A DNA stretch of 64,000 nucleotides from the NCBI RefSeq assembly GCF_002420705.1, contig NZ_DIIM01000020.1, forward strand, positions 131,816 through 195,815, given 5' to 3'. How positions within the stretch are numbered: position 1 is the stretch's first letter; every line of letters starts with the position of its first letter. Both the position numbers and the translations under genes were made by a program. This DNA comes from Sphingobacterium sp. UBA5670 (GTDB lineage Bacteria; Bacteroidota; Bacteroidia; Sphingobacteriales; Sphingobacteriaceae). The notes under the pieces were generated by a model. It worked only from the letters and a program-made list of their open reading frames with translations, was not told the DNA's origin and made no database searches. Shown piece after piece: positions 9,274 through 18,920 of the stretch.

Positions 9274-10118
9274 CCCCTTGCTCGCGTAAACTGCAAAACC
9301 TCATTTAATATCGTACTCTGCACTTGCTGATGAATTTTGTTACTGGAAGAAATCGTGCTTATCTCCACTTTATACTTGATATAATCTTTTGCAACATCGG
9401 CAACTTTAACCGTAAATCCCTGGGAGTGATCTAAATTTGGATTTTTTTGGAGTAATGGGCTTAAATACTGCTCCAATTCTGTCACAGCAACGGAGTGATC
9501 AATAGGCATTTCAAACTTCACGACAATTTTATTCGACTTTTGCGAGGTCTTATTCACTAAGGTCGCCGTAAACACCAAGTTGTTTGGAATCATTACGGCA
9601 TCATCATCTTCATCCCGAACCACAAGATTGGCCAGTGTGATATCCACAATTTTCCCCTGATATTCACCTATTTTTATGCGATCTCCCACGGAGAACTGAT
9701 CCGAAAACATAATAATTAAACCGGATATCATATTCGTGATATATTCTCTAAAAATCACGGCAATAGCCATAGCAACTATTGTCATGCTGGTGATAAAATC
9801 CTTTGGATTAATGCCCACAGCTATCATGAGACTGACAATAATGAAAAAGACATTCCCTACGGTAGCTACGCGGGTAATGCCCAGTACAAAATTTCCGCGG
9901 ACAACCTGTTGCTCGTTTCTGCTATTGTATAATTTGACAAGGATAAAATGACCAATTGAGATCAAGACACTGGCTGTAAGAAAAGTGTTTAAGCCGTATG
10001 CCATATTTCGGATGATCTCGCGCTGCTGATAAAAGGTTTCAAATTGAACAAAGGATGCTGTTAATGCAATCAATAGTATTATCCGTACAATAAATGAAAT
10101 TGAAATTGGTTTTGTCAT
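9270..10118 (-). CDS. MscS family small-conductance mechanosensitive channel
   Basis: This 282-residue inner-membrane protein has three hydrophobic segments in the first 140 residues. The pore-lining helix region (about 85-130) is followed by the beta domain with the family motif GDRIKIGEYQGKIVDI and the VMIPNN segment, and then a short C-terminal alpha/beta domain. It would release solutes when membrane tension rises on hypo-osmotic shock. Its 3' end overlaps coaA by four bases in convergent orientation. Confidence 0.92.
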   Translation of the reverse strand: MTKPISISFIVRIILLIALTASFVQFETFYQQREIIRNMAYGLNTFLTASVLISIGHFILVKLYNSRNEQQVVRGNFVLGITRVATVGNVFFIIVSLMIAVGINPKDFITSMTIVAMAIAVIFREYITNMISGLIIMFSDQFSVGDRIKIGEYQGKIVDITLANLVVRDEDDDAVMIPNNLVFTATLVNKTSQKSNKIVVKFEMPIDHSVAVTELEQYLSPLLQKNPNLDHSQGFTVKVADVAKDYIKYKVEISTISSSNKIHQQVQSTILNEVLQFTRARG

Positions 10119-10149
10119 ATTTTACACAAGCTTAAGCTCTTTATCTAAT

Positions 10150-10157
10150 CAAATTTA
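10150..10157 (-). promoter_or_regulatory. -7 box of the mscS-like gene
   Basis: On the - strand this reads TAAATTTG, an exact TAnnTTTG match, about 32 bases before the start codon. No clear -33 partner is seen. Confidence 0.45.
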
Positions 10158-10263
10158 ATGTTCTCCTATTCGCTATTCGTGATATTTAATATAAAATGGC
10201 TACAAACAGGCTTGCTAAACTAAACAATTTTACTTTACGTAAAAAGCATTATCAGGAAATACC

Positions 10264-10271
10264 TATCTTTG
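10264..10271 (+). promoter_or_regulatory. -7 box of the copper-type P-ATPase gene
   Basis: TATCTTTG matches TAnnTTTG exactly and lies 24 bases before the ATG at 10296. This predicts a leader of under 20 bases. Confidence 0.45.
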
Positions 10272-10295
10272 TCTAAAGATATTACATGCTATTAA

Positions 10296-12395
10296 ATGAA
10301 GGACTCGAACGTGCAAACTGAACTTAACGTAAGCGGAATGCACTGTGCAAATTGTGCTATTTCAATTCACCAATACCTAGAAAACAACGGAGCCAAAGAT
10401 ATCTACGTCGATTTTGCCTCAGATGAGGTGAAATTTTCGGAGATCCCCCCGGAACAAATCCCTGTGCTAGTCAAAGGTATCGAGTCTTTGGGTTATAAAG
10501 TAATTGGGGACAAGGATAAGAAGCCTAGCTTTTGGAAATCTATTGAATTTAAGTTCCTTTGCTGCCTCATCTTTACCATACCCTTATGGAGCCACATGTT
10601 TACGGACTTATACGTCCTGCATGATCCCTATATCCAGCTTGCGCTATGTGCCCCAGTTTACCTGATTGGTTTTTCTTATTTTGGAGTCAGTGCGTTTCGC
10701 TCCATCTGGAATAAAATGCCCAATATGGATGTGCTCATCTTAATTGGATCTACAGCCGCATTTATCTATAGCCTGATCGGAACTTACTATCATCTTGGAC
10801 ATGATTATCAGTTCTATGAAACATGTGCGACAATTATTACACTGGTCTTCTTGGGGAATGTTCTGGAAAAAAGAGCTGTCACCAAAACCACATCAGCAAT
10901 CAAAGAGTTGGTTAAATATCAAGATCTACCTGCTATTAAAATTGAAGACGACCAAGAAGTAGAAATACTAGCTCGAGAAATTAAATCAGGTGACATTTTA
11001 AAGGTAAATTCTGGAAATCAGATACCTGCTGATGGCGATATTTTGGAAGGACAGGCTTGGGTGGACGAATCGATGTTAACCGGAGAAAGTGTGCCTGTAG
11101 AAAAAGTAAAATATAGCTCCGTCATCGGCGGTACCCTTCTGACGGAAGGCAACATCCGAATTGTTGCTACGAAAGTTGGATCAAAAAGTGTACTGTATCA
11201 AATTATCCAGCTAATTAAGGATGCGCAGAGCAAAAAACCACCTATCCAGAAATTCGGCGATAAGGTAGCTGCTTATTTTGTTCCCATTGTCGTCACGATC
11301 TCGTTTTTCACCTTTTTCATTACATATTTTATTGCCCAATTACCCTTGCAGCAATCGTTAATGAATGCCATAGCAACACTTGTTGTATCTTGCCCATGTG
11401 CGATGGGATTAGCGACGCCAACAGCTGTTATGGTTGGTTTGGGAAGGGCAGCAAAAAAAGGGATATTGATCAAAGGCGGAAGCACAATTGAGGAAATGTC
11501 AGACCTCAAGCAGATGGTGTTCGACAAAACAGGCACCTTAACCACAGGAGATTTCAATATCAAGGCGATTCAGACATTCGGTATCGAACAATCCCAGGTA
11601 GAATCTATCATAGCGCAGCTTGAAAGCTATTCGAGTCATCCGATTGCGAAATCAATCCGGAAACAACTCAAAGAAATCAAGTCTTACCGCATTATCTTCC
11701 AGGAAGTCAACGAAGTACGAGGGAAAGGAATATTTGCAACAGATACAAACGGAAACAGCTATTCCATTTGCAATGCCAAACTTGGCGAAAAAGATTACTC
11801 TAACCGTTATGACCTTACTTTAACCATCAATGGCGTTGTCATTGCTGGCATTGTGCTGGAAGATCAGATTAAACCTTATGCAAGGGAACTCATACAATAC
11901 CTGAAAGACAAAGGCATACGTCCTATTCTTTTAAGTGGAGACAGACAGAGTAAATGCGAGCGAACCGCTCAAAAACTTGGCATTGCAGATGTCTATTGGG
12001 ACAAATCGCCAGAAGAAAAACTAGAAATCTTGTTCAAGCTCAAAAAGAATGGCCCTACCGCAATGGTGGGTGATGGCATCAACGACGCTCCGGCACTTAC
12101 CGCTGCGGATGTAGGTATTTCGCTTGGAGACTCAACGCACATCGCTATCCAGTCAGCAAAGGTTGTTTTGTTAAACAACGATCTGCGCTCGATCGAAAAG
12201 CTGCTAAAGATTGGCAATCATACCTTATTGACTATCAAACAAAATTTATTTTGGGCTTTTGCATACAATATTGTTGCTATACCGCTTGCCGCCACTGGAT
12301 TTCTTGGACCGATGTTAGCAGCCCTAAGCATGGCCTTTTCAGACCTCGTTGTGATCGGCAACTCCATACGTTTGCGCTTTAAGAAAATGAAATAA
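10296..12395 (+). CDS. P1B-type ATPase, copper-exporting (CopA-like)
   Basis: This 699-residue inner-membrane pump expels monovalent copper (or silver) from the cytoplasm. It has one N-terminal heavy-metal domain with MHCANC (C17, C20), paired transmembrane helices, the actuator TGES, the intramembrane CPC metal site (C366, C368), the phosphorylated D410 in DKTGT, a nucleotide-binding SSHPIA motif, and GDGINDAP before the last two helices. The CPC motif and a single heavy-metal domain fit the copper class, while zinc/cadmium and cobalt classes differ. No CopZ chaperone or CueR regulator is adjacent. Stands alone with its own -7 box and terminator. Confidence 0.94.
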   Translation: MKDSNVQTELNVSGMHCANCAISIHQYLENNGAKDIYVDFASDEVKFSEIPPEQIPVLVKGIESLGYKVIGDKDKKPSFWKSIEFKFLCCLIFTIPLWSHMFTDLYVLHDPYIQLALCAPVYLIGFSYFGVSAFRSIWNKMPNMDVLILIGSTAAFIYSLIGTYYHLGHDYQFYETCATIITLVFLGNVLEKRAVTKTTSAIKELVKYQDLPAIKIEDDQEVEILAREIKSGDILKVNSGNQIPADGDILEGQAWVDESMLTGESVPVEKVKYSSVIGGTLLTEGNIRIVATKVGSKSVLYQIIQLIKDAQSKKPPIQKFGDKVAAYFVPIVVTISFFTFFITYFIAQLPLQQSLMNAIATLVVSCPCAMGLATPTAVMVGLGRAAKKGILIKGGSTIEEMSDLKQMVFDKTGTLTTGDFNIKAIQTFGIEQSQVESIIAQLESYSSHPIAKSIRKQLKEIKSYRIIFQEVNEVRGKGIFATDTNGNSYSICNAKLGEKDYSNRYDLTLTINGVVIAGIVLEDQIKPYARELIQYLKDKGIRPILLSGDRQSKCERTAQKLGIADVYWDKSPEEKLEILFKLKKNGPTAMVGDGINDAPALTAADVGISLGDSTHIAIQSAKVVLLNNDLRSIEKLLKIGNHTLLTIKQNLFWAFAYNIVAIPLAATGFLGPMLAALSMAFSDLVVIGNSIRLRFKKMK

Positions 12396-12416
12396 ATACC
12401 CTACTCCATAAGTACC

Positions 12417-12446
12417 AAGACAATCCATAAAAGATTGTCTTTTTTG
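12417..12446 (+). terminator. Intrinsic terminator of the P-ATPase gene
   Basis: AAGACAATC pairs with GATTGTCTT around a seven-base loop, followed by a T-run. It starts 21 bases after the stop codon. Confidence 0.85.
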
Positions 12447-12558
12447 TGTATATTAGGGCTTGAATCATTCGCTTTTGAGGTTAAATTTTTGTAACTTCGC
12501 ATGCGTGACAAGCCAATTTAAGGGGCTTGTCTACTAGTTTTATTGAAACCAAATTCAT

Positions 12559-15123
12559 ATGGCTGAAGAAACAGAAAACGACAACAATCTTGTTCCGGCA
12601 AACGACCGGATTATCCCAATCAATATCGAGGATCAGATGAAGTCTGCGTACATTGACTACTCCATGTCTGTCATTGTATCAAGGGCGCTTCCTGATGCAC
12701 GTGATGGTATGAAACCAGTACACAGACGTGTTCTTTATGGTATGCTGGACTTAGGGGTTACCAGTGGCAAGCCGTATAAGAAGTCTGCCCGTATCGTTGG
12801 TGACGTATTAGGTAAATATCACCCACATGGTGATTCATCCGTTTATGACACCATGGTCCGTATGGCTCAAGATTGGAGTTTACGCTATCCGTTGGTAGAT
12901 GGTCAAGGTAACTACGGTTCCATTGATGGAGATCCTCCTGCGGCGATGCGTTATACAGAGGCAAGATTAAAGAAAATTGCTGAAGAAATGCTATCCGACA
13001 TCAACAAAGATACTGTTGATTTCCAAAATAACTTTGACGATTCCCTGCAAGAACCAACGGTATTACCTACCCGTATTCCTAATCTCCTTGTCAACGGAGC
13101 ATCCGGTATTGCCGTAGGTATGGCGACAAATATGGCTCCGCATAACCTTTCTGAGGTTATTGATGGTACAATCGCTTTTATTGACAACCGTGATATCGAA
13201 GTTGCTGAACTCATGCAGCATATCAAAGGTCCAGACTTCCCTACCGGTGCATTGATCTATGGTTATGCTGGGGTACAGGATGCCTGCAATACAGGCCGTG
13301 GCCGTATCGTGATGCGTGCTAAGGCTGAAATCGAAACAACCAAGTCTGGAAAAGAGCAGATTATCGTTACGGAGATTCCTTATCAGGTGAATAAGGCCAA
13401 TATGATCGAGCGTACAGCCGAGTTGGTCAACGAAAAGAAACTGGAGGGCATTTCTGCCATCCGTGATGAATCGGATCGTACAGGTATGCGTGTTGTATAC
13501 GATATCAAACGCGATGCCAATGCCAATGTTGTTCTAAACAATCTATTTAAATACACTGCACTACAAACCTCTTTTTCAGTCAATAACATTGCACTAGTTA
13601 AAGGAAGGCCTGTTCTGATGAATCTGAAAGATATGATTCATGAGTTTGTAGAACATAGACACGATGTCATTGTCAGACGTACACGTTACGAACTCGCAGA
13701 GGCTGAAAAACGTGCCCATATTTTAGAGGGGTATTTGATTGCACTAGACCATTTGGATGAAGTGATCAAGTTAATCCGTAATTCGGATACACCAGAAGAT
13801 GCACGTGTTGGCTTAATGGAACAATTTGGTTTGTCCGATCTTCAAGCCCGTGCGATCCTCGATATGACTTTGCGCCGTTTAACTGGACTGGAACGTGATA
13901 AGATCAAAGAAGAGTATGCTGAATTAATGAAAACAATTGACTATTTGAAATCTGTATTGGCAGATGAAGAACTTCGTATGAAGATCATCAAGGATGAGTT
14001 GATTGAGATCAAAGAAAAATTTGGTGATGAACGTAGATCGCAAATCGTCCACTCTGCGGAAGATATGCGTATGGAGGATTTTATTGATGATGAAGAAATC
14101 GTGATCACAATCTCCCACAATAGCTACGTAAAACGTACGCCGTTATCTGAATACAAACGTCAAGGTCGCGGTGGCCGTGGATCAATTGGTACAAATACAC
14201 GTGAAGAAGATTTTACGGAACATATCATCACAGCTTCAGCGCACAACTATATGCTGCTATTTACGGAAGCTGGCCGTTGCTTCTGGTTACGAGCATTTGA
14301 AATCCCTGAAGGAAGCCGTACCTCACGCGGACGGGCACTTCAAAACATCATCAATGTTCCAAAAGAAGAAAAAATAAAGGCCTTCATCTTAGTGAAGAAC
14401 TTGAAAGATCAAGAATATCTTGAAAACAACTTCATTATTATGTGTACCAAAAAAGGTACGATTAAGAAAACGTCATTAGAGGCCTATTCCCGTCCAAGAG
14501 CAAACGGTATCAATGCGATCAATATTAATGATGGCGATCAATTAATTGAGGCTTGTTTGACTACTGGAAGCAGTGAAATTGTCATGGCTCTCCGTTCTGG
14601 TCGAGCAATTCGTTTCAATGAATCTACGGTTCGTCCAATGGGCAGAACAGCAACAGGGGTACGTGGTATCACCTTAGGGACTGAAAGTGACGAAGTGATT
14701 GGCATGATTAGTGTGAATGATTCAGAAACTACCGTGTTGGTCGTTTCTGAAAAAGGATATGGAAAACGTACAGATATCGAGGATTATCGCGTAACTAATC
14801 GTGGTGGTAAGGGTGTGAAAACAATCAATGTCACCGATAAGACAGGCGAACTCGTTGCGATAAAAGGCGTTACAGACAACGAAGATTTAATGATCATTAA
14901 CAAGTCTGGTATTGTTATCCGTATTGCTGTAGAAGAATTGAGAGTAATGGGACGTGCAACACAAGGTGTAAGACTCATTAATCTAAAAGATAACGACGAG
15001 ATCGCTTCTATTACAAAAGTCGATCGTGAAGAAGAATCTGAAGAGGAGTCTGATCTTGTCGAAGGCTCTACAGACAACGATGATTCGACTTCTGAAGAAA
15101 ACACGGAATCAAACGAAGAATAA
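12559..15123 (+). CDS. gyrA: DNA gyrase subunit A
   Basis: This 854-residue protein is the strand-breaking subunit of gyrase, which with GyrB introduces negative supercoils. The catalytic tyrosine is Y132 in AAMRYTEARL. The quinolone-resistance region reads GDSSVYD, so S93 and D97 occupy the positions of Escherichia coli S83 and D87 (the susceptible form). The C-terminal beta-pinwheel begins with a GyrA-box-like QGRGGRG near 535, which distinguishes it from ParC. A strongly acidic tail of about 30 residues ends the protein, as in other gyrases where it tunes supercoiling. Two TPR genes follow closely and are probably co-transcribed. Confidence 0.97.
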   Translation: MAEETENDNNLVPANDRIIPINIEDQMKSAYIDYSMSVIVSRALPDARDGMKPVHRRVLYGMLDLGVTSGKPYKKSARIVGDVLGKYHPHGDSSVYDTMVRMAQDWSLRYPLVDGQGNYGSIDGDPPAAMRYTEARLKKIAEEMLSDINKDTVDFQNNFDDSLQEPTVLPTRIPNLLVNGASGIAVGMATNMAPHNLSEVIDGTIAFIDNRDIEVAELMQHIKGPDFPTGALIYGYAGVQDACNTGRGRIVMRAKAEIETTKSGKEQIIVTEIPYQVNKANMIERTAELVNEKKLEGISAIRDESDRTGMRVVYDIKRDANANVVLNNLFKYTALQTSFSVNNIALVKGRPVLMNLKDMIHEFVEHRHDVIVRRTRYELAEAEKRAHILEGYLIALDHLDEVIKLIRNSDTPEDARVGLMEQFGLSDLQARAILDMTLRRLTGLERDKIKEEYAELMKTIDYLKSVLADEELRMKIIKDELIEIKEKFGDERRSQIVHSAEDMRMEDFIDDEEIVITISHNSYVKRTPLSEYKRQGRGGRGSIGTNTREEDFTEHIITASAHNYMLLFTEAGRCFWLRAFEIPEGSRTSRGRALQNIINVPKEEKIKAFILVKNLKDQEYLENNFIIMCTKKGTIKKTSLEAYSRPRANGINAININDGDQLIEACLTTGSSEIVMALRSGRAIRFNESTVRPMGRTATGVRGITLGTESDEVIGMISVNDSETTVLVVSEKGYGKRTDIEDYRVTNRGGKGVKTINVTDKTGELVAIKGVTDNEDLMIINKSGIVIRIAVEELRVMGRATQGVRLINLKDNDEIASITKVDREEESEEESDLVEGSTDNDDSTSEENTESNEE

Positions 15124-15131
15124 ATAGTCTA

Positions 15132-16232
15132 ATGAAAAACTTACTGATATCATTGTTAATATCTGCAAGTAGTTTAACTGTTGCTGCCCAATCTAATTTG
15201 AAAGAGGGTAGCAACAGTTTTGCTTTATATACCAAAACTGGCGATTTTAAAAATCTTGAAAATGCGCGAAAATTCGCCGATGCTGCTTTTCAATCTAAAA
15301 AGGATTCAGCTTCAGTGAATAACAATCTTTTAAGAGCCCTGGTATATAGCTCCTTAGCAGTTGCAGATTCAACAAGAAAACAGCAATACAAAATGGACCC
15401 TATTGACGTGTCTATTAAGTCGCTCAAGCTGTTGGATGCAAAAAAAGCCCGTCGAAACTTTCCTGCGGAGATGGACTATATTCGTCAAAACCTTGCTGGA
15501 GCCATCTCCTATCAAGGCGGATTGGCTTTAAAGGATGGTAAATTTGACAAAGCCTATAAATCCTATCTCCGCATAGACTCACTGGGTTTTAAAAATAATG
15601 ATCTAAAATATAATCTGGCTGTACTCGCCGGTAAGAATAAAGATTATATGAACTCAATCAAATATTATGATGAGCTCATTAAAGGCGAACAGCCTAAGCC
15701 AAATTACTTTCTCGAATTAGCACATATTTATACACTTGGAGGTACTAAACAGGATGTCTTAAACGTTCTTGAAAAAGGACATGCTATATTTCCTGAAAAT
15801 AAACAGATACTTTTCAGATTAATTGATGTGTATTCGGCAAATCATTCGTATGATGCGATCTTAAACGTAATTGCCGATGCGATACGCCTGGAGCCTGAAA
15901 ATGTCGAATTAAATTATATTGCAGGTTATTCCTATGAAAATGCGAATGACGTCAAAAAAGCGAAAGAGTACTATAACAATGTATTGCGTCTAGATCCAAA
16001 TAATTATGAATCTAATCTGGCATTAGGTTTAATCAATCTGGAGACTTTATTGAAGGAGCCTTCCAATCAAGATATACAAGAATTAACGATCGAATATCTG
16101 TTGAAAGCGAATGAAATAAAACCCTACGATGTCAATGCACTTAAAGCTTTAGCAAAATATTATACGCTTATTGATGATGCATCACAATTAGACAGAGTGA
16201 ATTTATTATTGAATCAATTAACAGTTAAATAG
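15132..16232 (+). CDS. Exported tetratricopeptide repeat protein
   Basis: This 366-residue protein has a signal peptide (about 1-20, ending at an AQS-type site) and then helical repeats with TPR consensus positions, for example in the segments near 140-180, 220-260 and 270-310. It starts eight bases after gyrA and two bases before the next TPR gene. The three are likely one transcript. The product is predicted to be periplasmic. TPR proteins usually act as protein-binding scaffolds. No enzymatic domain is visible, and a specific function cannot be assigned. Confidence 0.85.
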   Translation: MKNLLISLLISASSLTVAAQSNLKEGSNSFALYTKTGDFKNLENARKFADAAFQSKKDSASVNNNLLRALVYSSLAVADSTRKQQYKMDPIDVSIKSLKLLDAKKARRNFPAEMDYIRQNLAGAISYQGGLALKDGKFDKAYKSYLRIDSLGFKNNDLKYNLAVLAGKNKDYMNSIKYYDELIKGEQPKPNYFLELAHIYTLGGTKQDVLNVLEKGHAIFPENKQILFRLIDVYSANHSYDAILNVIADAIRLEPENVELNYIAGYSYENANDVKKAKEYYNNVLRLDPNNYESNLALGLINLETLLKEPSNQDIQELTIEYLLKANEIKPYDVNALKALAKYYTLIDDASQLDRVNLLLNQLTVK

Positions 16233-16234
16233 AT

Positions 16235-17407
16235 ATGAATTTAAAATCTCTATTATTATTAGCAGCAATAGGTACTGTATCTACCTCAGTTTCTTTTGCG
16301 CAAACCGGTAATATCAAAAAAGCAAAAACTGGCCTGGCTAAATTTCAAGAATTGAAAGATGCTGGCACAGTTCAATTGGGTATCCCAAATCTGAAATCAG
16401 CAAAAGAAGCTATTGATGCTGCTGTTATCAATGACAAAACAAAAGATAACGCTGAAGCATGGACCGTATATGCCTTAGTAAATGCAAACCTATCAACGAT
16501 AGATAAATCATCCGAATTAGCAAAATTAGCTGAAGATGGAATTGCTAAAGCAAAACAGCTGGATACAGATGGTGCTAATAAAGCGAATATTACTGTAGCA
16601 GAACAAATCTTGGGACAATATAACTTCAATTTAGGTGCTGAAGAATATCAAGCTCAAAAATATGCCGATTCATACAGTTCTTTTACAAAAGCATTGACAT
16701 ATCTTCCTGGTGATACATTGGTTACTTATTATAGCGGTGTTGCAGCATTGTCTAACAAAGATTATAAAAATGCGATCGAGCGTTACAAGGAACTAATCCC
16801 AAGAAAAGATTTCTCTTCGCATAAAACAATTATGGTCGATCTGCCAAAATTGTACCTTTCTATGCAAGATACCACATCAGCGCTTGAATATGCAAAAAAA
16901 GCAGCTGAAGCATATCCGGATGATAATGCAGCAATGACTCAAAACATTGAATTGAATTTGATTACAGGTCATGAAAAAGAAACAATTGATGCCATTACTG
17001 CGCAATTAGCAAAAGATCCAAATAATAAGAGCTTAAATTATTATTTAGGTATTGCACAATCATCTGCAAAAAATGAAGACGCAGCTGTTGCAGCTTATAA
17101 AAAAGCATTGGAAATCGATCCTAACTTTTTCGAAGCAAATACCAACTTGGCGATCACTTTGATGAACAAAACGCGTGAAAAATTAAATGTTGTCAATAAC
17201 AACAGAAAATTGACGCAAGCTCAATATGACGCAGAATTAAATAAAATTAAAGCAGAATTGAAACCAGTACTTCCTTACCTAGAGAAAGCGGTTTCTTTAC
17301 AGCCAAAAAATGTAGACGCTTTAACTAACTTAAAGAACTACTATATCTTTATGCAAGATGAAGCTAAAACCGCTGAAATCAATGCAAAAATCAAAGAAGT
17401 AGAATAA
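16235..17407 (+). CDS. Exported tetratricopeptide repeat protein
   Basis: This 390-residue protein has a signal peptide (about 1-23, ending FAQT) and several TPR-like helix pairs, clearest at about 135-180 and 260-300 where AAVAAYKKALEIDPNFFEAN is a textbook TPR. It resembles the preceding gene in size, export signal and repeat type, suggesting an old tandem duplication. The gene ends the gyrA operon and is followed by a strong terminator. Its function is unknown. Confidence 0.87.
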   Translation: MNLKSLLLLAAIGTVSTSVSFAQTGNIKKAKTGLAKFQELKDAGTVQLGIPNLKSAKEAIDAAVINDKTKDNAEAWTVYALVNANLSTIDKSSELAKLAEDGIAKAKQLDTDGANKANITVAEQILGQYNFNLGAEEYQAQKYADSYSSFTKALTYLPGDTLVTYYSGVAALSNKDYKNAIERYKELIPRKDFSSHKTIMVDLPKLYLSMQDTTSALEYAKKAAEAYPDDNAAMTQNIELNLITGHEKETIDAITAQLAKDPNNKSLNYYLGIAQSSAKNEDAAVAAYKKALEIDPNFFEANTNLAITLMNKTREKLNVVNNNRKLTQAQYDAELNKIKAELKPVLPYLEKAVSLQPKNVDALTNLKNYYIFMQDEAKTAEINAKIKEVE

Positions 17408-17426
17408 TCGACTTCTTCAAGAAACG

Positions 17427-17459
17427 AAAAGCCCGCATAACAAGTTATGCGGGCTTTTT
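17427..17459 (+). terminator. Intrinsic terminator of the gyrA-TPR operon
   Basis: GCCCGCATAA pairs with TTATGCGGGC around a four-base loop, followed by TTTTT. It lies 20 bases after the second TPR gene and faces a convergent gene. Confidence 0.9.
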
Positions 17460-17479
17460 CTTTTTGCTGCCCCTTTAAA

Positions 17480-17923
17480 CTAGGATAAAATTGCGATTAA
17501 CTCAATCTGAAAGATCAATGTGCATTCGCCACCTTTTCTGGGAAGCAACTCTTCTTTTCCATACGCTAAATTCGGCGGCAGACATACTTCCCAAATTGAT
17601 CCAACAGGCATTTTCGAAATAGCCTCTTGCCAACCGATAATGAGTTCATTAATATAAAAAGTTTCGGGACGTTTGCGTTTGTAGGAACTGTCGAACACCG
17701 TTCCATCCAAAAGCTCGCCTTTATAATGGCAGATTACCTTGGAAGATTTTTTTGGAATCTTACCAGCTCCCGGCGTTAATACCTTATACTGCAAACCTGA
17801 TGCACAAACCACCACGCCCTCCTTGTGCGCATTTTCCTCCAAAAATATTCTTCCTGCTTCGCGATTCCTTTCCAGAAGTGCGCCTGAATTTGCTTTATTT
17901 TTCTTTTTCTGAACCAAAACCAA
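17480..17923 (-). CDS. FKBP-type peptidyl-prolyl cis-trans isomerase
   Basis: This 147-residue protein carries one FKBP domain (about 55-146) with the ligand-pocket motifs VICHYKGELLDGTVFDSSY, GWQEAISKMPVGSIWEV and LAYG. The N-terminal 50 residues resemble the FkpA/Mip dimerization stretch but there is no signal peptide, so it is predicted to be cytoplasmic, unlike many Bacteroidota FKBPs that are lipoproteins. It would speed proline isomerization during protein folding. Confidence 0.9.
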   Translation of the reverse strand: MVLVQKKKNKANSGALLERNREAGRIFLEENAHKEGVVVCASGLQYKVLTPGAGKIPKKSSKVICHYKGELLDGTVFDSSYKRKRPETFYINELIIGWQEAISKMPVGSIWEVCLPPNLAYGKEELLPRKGGECTLIFQIELIAILS

Positions 17924-18033
17924 ATTGATTAAATTGCTAAAATGCCAATTATTTATTTCATCCTCAAAATAACAGCTTTTTATCCTTTTAATAAAAAAAA
18001 TCGGTTTTTTTGTTCTTTAAAGAGGCTTTAATA

Positions 18034-18444
18034 TTACAGCAAAGTAGCTTGCAGCGTTTTTTCGAAGCTAAATGCCTTGCTAACGGGACAATTTTCTTTT
18101 GCCTTATTCGCTATTGTCTGGAATTCAGATTCACTGATTGTAGGGACACTAGCTTTTAGTTCAAGTTCAGATCGAACTATTGAACCATTTTCAAAAACGA
18201 TTGTTGATACGGTCGTCAACTCATCGGGAACAAAGCCTGCCTCAGACAGGAAGGCGCTCAGCTGCATGGTAAAACAGCCAGCATGTGCTGCCGCCAGTAA
18301 TTCTTCTGGATTTGTTCCGACACCGTTTTCAAAGCGGGTCGAAAATGAATATTGCGTATGATCCAACGCTGTACTATCGGTAGTCAGGCTACCTTTCCCC
18401 TCTTTAAGATTGCCATTCCATTGGGCAGTTGCTTTTCTTCTCAT
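18034..18444 (-). CDS. OsmC family peroxiredoxin
   Basis: This 136-residue protein belongs to the OsmC family, with the reactive cysteine in HAGCFTMQL and the second in ENCPVSKAF. The N-terminus RRKATAQWNGNLKEGKG is typical of the Escherichia coli OsmC branch, which detoxifies organic hydroperoxides. I start it at the ATG at 18444, because the alternative upstream ATG at 18465 adds seven residues not usual for the family. It is monocistronic. Confidence 0.92.
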   Translation of the reverse strand: MRRKATAQWNGNLKEGKGSLTTDSTALDHTQYSFSTRFENGVGTNPEELLAAAHAGCFTMQLSAFLSEAGFVPDELTTVSTIVFENGSIVRSELELKASVPTISESEFQTIANKAKENCPVSKAFSFEKTLQATLL

Positions 18445-18615
18445 GATTTTATTATCTGTTATCAATTTTAATTTTTATCCATTCAGCTTTTGTGACAAAG
18501 TTCCCCTGCCACCATTCATAAAACAATTTTTGGATAAAAAAGTTGTGCCCTAAGTATAAATTAATGTCGCGATCCCTCCTGCCGCTACGTTAGCTATTTT
18601 ATTAAAACTAAACTC

Positions 18616-18867
18616 ATGAACAAAGTAATATACCTTTTCATTGCTGTAACGGCATTTGTTTCCTGTAAAACCAACCAACTGAAGGATCAGGCCCTGATAC
18701 AAGACTGTCCCGAAGAGAAAATTGTCAACAAAATACCCGGCCCTCCGGTAAAGGGAGAAACCGAAAAGATTTATTACATCTATCAAGGCAAAAAGATTTC
18801 ACCAAAACAATTTGATCAGGAGTGGTTAAAAAATAATTGTGATATTAAAGAGACAGTAGTCTATTGA
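18616..18867 (+). CDS. Small putative lipoprotein
   Basis: This 83-residue protein has a hydrophobic N-terminus ending in a lipobox-like AFVSC (Cys at about 17), so it is predicted to be a lipid-anchored envelope protein. The rest is hydrophilic and contains two more cysteines (in IQDCPEE and NNCDIK) that could form a disulfide. I do not recognise a family. It lies 54 bases before the MFS transporter gene, which has its own -7 box. Confidence 0.7.
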   Translation: MNKVIYLFIAVTAFVSCKTNQLKDQALIQDCPEEKIVNKIPGPPVKGETEKIYYIYQGKKISPKQFDQEWLKNNCDIKETVVY

Positions 18868-18896
18868 TTTTATTTCAAAAAACAAGCCTAAAGACG

Positions 18897-18904
18897 TAAT
18901 TTTG
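18897..18904 (+). promoter_or_regulatory. -7 box of the MFS transporter gene
   Basis: TAATTTTG is an exact TAnnTTTG match 16 bases before the ATG, so the mRNA would have a leader of only about 10 bases. Confidence 0.5.
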
Positions 18905-18920
18905 CCTAAAATTTTTTAAA

